A stretch of DNA of 55,179 nucleotides from Rubrivivax sp. (lineage in GTDB: Bacteria > Pseudomonadota > Gammaproteobacteria > Burkholderiales > Burkholderiaceae_C). The DNA lies in contig JAIXTY010000352.1 of NCBI GenBank assembly GCA_027483705.1, positions 1-55,179 of the forward strand, given 5' to 3'. Positions 52,977-55,179 of the stretch are shown here, in pieces. Made by a program: the position numbers and the translations under genes. Positions within the stretch are counted from its first letter, which is position 1. Every line of letters begins with the position of its first letter. The notes beneath the pieces were generated by a model that searched no databases, was not told the origin of the DNA, and saw only the letters and a list, made by a program, of their open reading frames with translations.

Positions 52977-54514
52977 ACCTCAGTCTTGCCGCCCACATGC
53001 CCCCCGCGCGCTGGCGCACCGCGCTGCCCGCGATGGCCGGCGTGCTGCTGGCCATCGTGGTGCTCTACTGGGACACCTTCGTCGCGATGGCGGCGATCTG
53101 GATCCGCTCGGAGACCTTCGCCCACGCCTGGCTGGTGCCGCCCATCGTGCTGTGGCTGGTCTGGCGGCTGCGCCACGAACTCGCCACCGTCACGCCGCGG
53201 CCGCAGCCCTGGGTGCTGCTGCCGATGGCCGGCGTGGCCGCGGTGTGGCTGCTCGGCGACCTCGCCGGCGTCAATGCCGTCACGCAGTTCGCGGTGACGG
53301 CGCTGCTGGCGCTGGCGGTGCCGGCCGTGCTGGGCTTCGACCTCGCGCGGCGCATCCTCTTCCCGCTGGCCTTCCTGTTCTTCATGGTGCCTTTCGGGGA
53401 GTTCACCACCGACAAGATGATGGACTGGACGGCCGACTTCACCGTCTGGGCGCTGGTCGTCACCGGCATCCCGGTGTACCGCGAGGGCCTGCAGTTCGTC
53501 ATCCCCTCGGGCACCTGGAGCGTGATCGAGGCCTGCAGCGGCGTGCGCTACCTGATCGCGTCGTTCATGGTGGGCACGCTGTTCGCCTACCTGAACTACA
53601 GCTCGCCCTGGCGGCGCTGGGCCTTCGTGGGCGTGTCGATCGTCGTGCCGATCGTGGCCAACTGGGTGCGTGCCTACATGATCGTGATGCTCGGCCACCT
53701 GTCGGGCAACAAGATCGCGGTGGGCGTGGACCACCTCATCTACGGCTGGGTCTTCTTCGGCCTCGTCATCGGCATCATGTTCTTCATCGGCGCCCGCTTC
53801 ACCGAGCCGGCGCCGGTGCCCGAGCCGCCGCGCGACGCTGGCGGTGCCGAGGGCGACGGCGTGTCGCTCGCGGCCGTGGCCGGCGTGCTGGCCGTGGCGC
53901 TGGCGCCGCACCTGGCCGGCTGGGCGCTCGATGATCCGCACCGCCGCGACCCCGTGGTGCTGAAGCCGATCAAGGCCGAGGGCGCCGCAACGCTCGGTGC
54001 GGCCGACATCATCTACGAGCCCGTGGCCGAGGCCGCCGCCGCGACGCAGACCACGCGCCTGAAGCTGCCCGACGGCGACCTCTTCGTGCACCTGGCGTAC
54101 TACCGGGCGCAGACCTACGGCGCCAAGATGACGAGCTCGAACAACGTCTTCGTGAAGAGCGGCGACACCAAGTGGAGCCGCCAGGCCGGCACCGAGGCCA
54201 CCGTCACCCTGGGCGGCGAGCCGCTGCGCCTGCGCGGCGCCTCGGTGGCCAGCGGCCCGGTGGGTGCCGTCGTCGGCCGGCAGCAGCTGCAGGTGCGGCA
54301 GGTGTTCTGGGTCGACGGCCGCTTCACGGCCGACCCGCGCCGCGCCACGCTGTACACGCTGTGGTCGCGCCTGGCCGGCCGCGGCGACGACGGCGCCATC
54401 GTCACCCTCTACGTCGAAGGCCCGCCGGAAGCGGGCGCGCGGCTGGATGCCGCCGCCGCGCGCTGGCTGCCGGTCCTCGACGAGCACCTCCGCGCCCAGC
54501 GCCTGGCCCGCTGA
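52973..54514 (+). CDS. xrtA: Exosortase A with C-terminal EpsI domain
   Basis: 513 residues. N-terminal exosortase (1-275) with about eight transmembrane helices and the cysteine-protease-like site: Cys188 in EACSGVRYLIAS, Arg233 in NWVRAYMIVML and His242. The soluble C-terminal EpsI domain (about 290-513) faces the periplasm: DIIYEPVAEAAAATQTTRL, AYYRAQTYGAKMTSSNN, and VRQVFWVDGRFTADPRRATLY. It cleaves PEP-CTERM signals, as in the two PEP-CTERM proteins at 22649 and 39364, probably coupled to exopolysaccharide. Both active-site residues are intact. ATG overlaps the glycosyltransferase stop. Confidence 0.95.
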   Translation: MNLSLAAHMPPARWRTALPAMAGVLLAIVVLYWDTFVAMAAIWIRSETFAHAWLVPPIVLWLVWRLRHELATVTPRPQPWVLLPMAGVAAVWLLGDLAGVNAVTQFAVTALLALAVPAVLGFDLARRILFPLAFLFFMVPFGEFTTDKMMDWTADFTVWALVVTGIPVYREGLQFVIPSGTWSVIEACSGVRYLIASFMVGTLFAYLNYSSPWRRWAFVGVSIVVPIVANWVRAYMIVMLGHLSGNKIAVGVDHLIYGWVFFGLVIGIMFFIGARFTEPAPVPEPPRDAGGAEGDGVSLAAVAGVLAVALAPHLAGWALDDPHRRDPVVLKPIKAEGAATLGAADIIYEPVAEAAAATQTTRLKLPDGDLFVHLAYYRAQTYGAKMTSSNNVFVKSGDTKWSRQAGTEATVTLGGEPLRLRGASVASGPVGAVVGRQQLQVRQVFWVDGRFTADPRRATLYTLWSRLAGRGDDGAIVTLYVEGPPEAGARLDAAAARWLPVLDEHLRAQRLAR

Positions 54515-54564
54515 GCGCCGGCCGGGCCCCCTTCTTTCACTGACCAGACCTCCAGGCAAGACCC

Positions 54565-55179
54565 ATGAACACTCTCGCAGTCATCGGCCTCGGCTATGTC
54601 GGCCTTCCGCTCGTCGTCGAGTTCGGCAAGCACATGCGCACCATCGGCTTCGACATCGCGCAGCACAAGGTCGACGCCTGCAACCGCGGCACCGACCCCA
54701 GCCGCGAGCTCACCGACGCTCAGCTGGCCGAAGCCAGGCACGCCGTCTACACCAGCGACCCGGCCCTGCTCGGCGAGGCCGACATGATCATCGTCGCCGT
54801 GCCCACGCCGGTGGACGAGGCCCACATCCCCGACTTCCGCCCGCTCATCGGCAGCAGCACCAGCGTGGGCCGCCACATGAAGAAGGGCGTCACCGTCGTC
54901 TACGAGAGCACGGTGTACCCGGGCGCCACCGAGGAGGTGTGCATCCCGGTGCTCGAGAAGGAATCGGGCCTCAAGTGGAAGCAGGATTTCTTCATCGGCT
55001 ACAGCCCCGAGCGCATCAACCCGGGTGACAAGGAGCACCCGCTCACCAAGATCCTGACGATCGTCTCCGGCGACACGCCTGAGACGCTCGACAAGGTCGC
55101 GAAGCTGTACGAGAAGATCATCGTCCCCGGCGTGCACCGCGCGAGTTCCATCAAGGCCGCCGAGGCCGCCAAGGTCATC
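54565..55179 (+). CDS. Nucleotide-sugar dehydrogenase (UDP-HexNAc/UDP-sugar 6-dehydrogenase, TviB/WbpA-like), 3' end outside window
   Basis: 205 codons from ATG at 54565 are open to the window end without a stop. NAD-binding start LAVIGLGYVGLPLVVEFGK, then VAVPTPVDEAHIPDF and YESTVYPGATEEVCIPVLE, YSPERINPGDKEHPL and the end KAAEAAKVI. These match Vi-polysaccharide TviB-like UDP-GlcNAc dehydrogenases, which make UDP-GlcNAcA, more closely than UDP-glucose dehydrogenases. It would feed the uronic sugar precursor into the polymer. GGCAAGACCC precedes the ATG, a moderate Shine-Dalgarno. It is separated by 50 bp from xrtA. Confidence 0.92.
   Translation, partial: MNTLAVIGLGYVGLPLVVEFGKHMRTIGFDIAQHKVDACNRGTDPSRELTDAQLAEARHAVYTSDPALLGEADMIIVAVPTPVDEAHIPDFRPLIGSSTSVGRHMKKGVTVVYESTVYPGATEEVCIPVLEKESGLKWKQDFFIGYSPERINPGDKEHPLTKILTIVSGDTPETLDKVAKLYEKIIVPGVHRASSIKAAEAAKVI

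Noticed and set aside
52973..54514. Unusual fusion of exosortase and EpsI
   Set aside because: The XrtA family normally carries the EpsI domain, so this is ordinary.

Overview
The window is uniformly very GC-rich and dense in genes. It encodes a complete XrtA/PEP-CTERM exopolysaccharide system with the PrsK/PrsR/PrsT regulatory set, beta-oxidation-type enzymes and MerR/MarR regulators. Together this points to a betaproteobacterium of the order Burkholderiales, probably the Rubrivivax/Leptothrix/Ideonella (Sphaerotilaceae-like) branch; that placement is inference. I see no rRNA, tRNA, CRISPR array, insertion sequence or phage gene. Codon use looks even throughout, so nothing stands out as recently acquired.

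Bases 1-17983 are acyl-CoA and lipid catabolism. A partial acyl-CoA dehydrogenase is followed by an OmpR-type response regulator, which converges on a three-PAS histidine kinase. That kinase overlaps the end of a minus-strand operon: SCP2 protein, MerR regulator, thiolase, FadJ-like multifunctional enzyme. Across a palindromic operator, a plus-strand operon reads SDR, acyl-CoA carboxylase beta, acyl-CoA dehydrogenase, enoyl-CoA hydratase, biotin-carboxylase/BCCP alpha, BKACE-type cleavage enzyme and thioesterase, nearly all with 4-bp stop/start overlaps. The order of the first five matches the Pseudomonas acyclic-terpene (atuBCDEF) cluster. A MarR/MFS unit and a PaaI thioesterase then diverge from one symmetrical double promoter.

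Bases 18000-30500 hold a DegP-like protease; a predicted Tat-exported, cysteine-containing orphan protein followed by an HPr-rel-A cassette (PqqD-like chaperone, HprK-related kinase, nucleotidyltransferase); a PEP-CTERM protein; an RlhA-like U32 protein; a three-gene operon of FHA protein, cyclic-nucleotide-binding protein and a 910-residue membrane Fe-S/ferredoxin/flavoprotein fusion; and a UDP-glucuronate-epimerase-like gene.

Bases 30480-55179 are the XrtA locus. On the minus strand: initiating sugar-phosphate transferase, PrsK, PrsR, PrsT and a trypsin-like protease, plus a separate PEP-CTERM gene with its own terminator. On the plus strand: a second PrsT-like TPR lipoprotein, export lipoprotein, chain-length protein, tyrosine autokinase with a (Tyr-Gly)10 tail, outer-membrane protein, AAA ATPase, polysaccharide deacetylase, FemAB-like protein, glycosyltransferase, exosortase A and a nucleotide-sugar dehydrogenase cut by the window end.

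Four well-spaced sigma-54 (-24/-12) promoter candidates lie before the orphan Tat protein, both PEP-CTERM genes and the epimerase. PrsR is a sigma-54 activator, so a single PrsK-PrsR-RpoN regulon could join these scattered genes to the exosortase locus. The two best leads for undescribed biology are the orphan Tat protein plus HPr-rel-A cassette, and the FHA/cyclic-nucleotide/redox operon.
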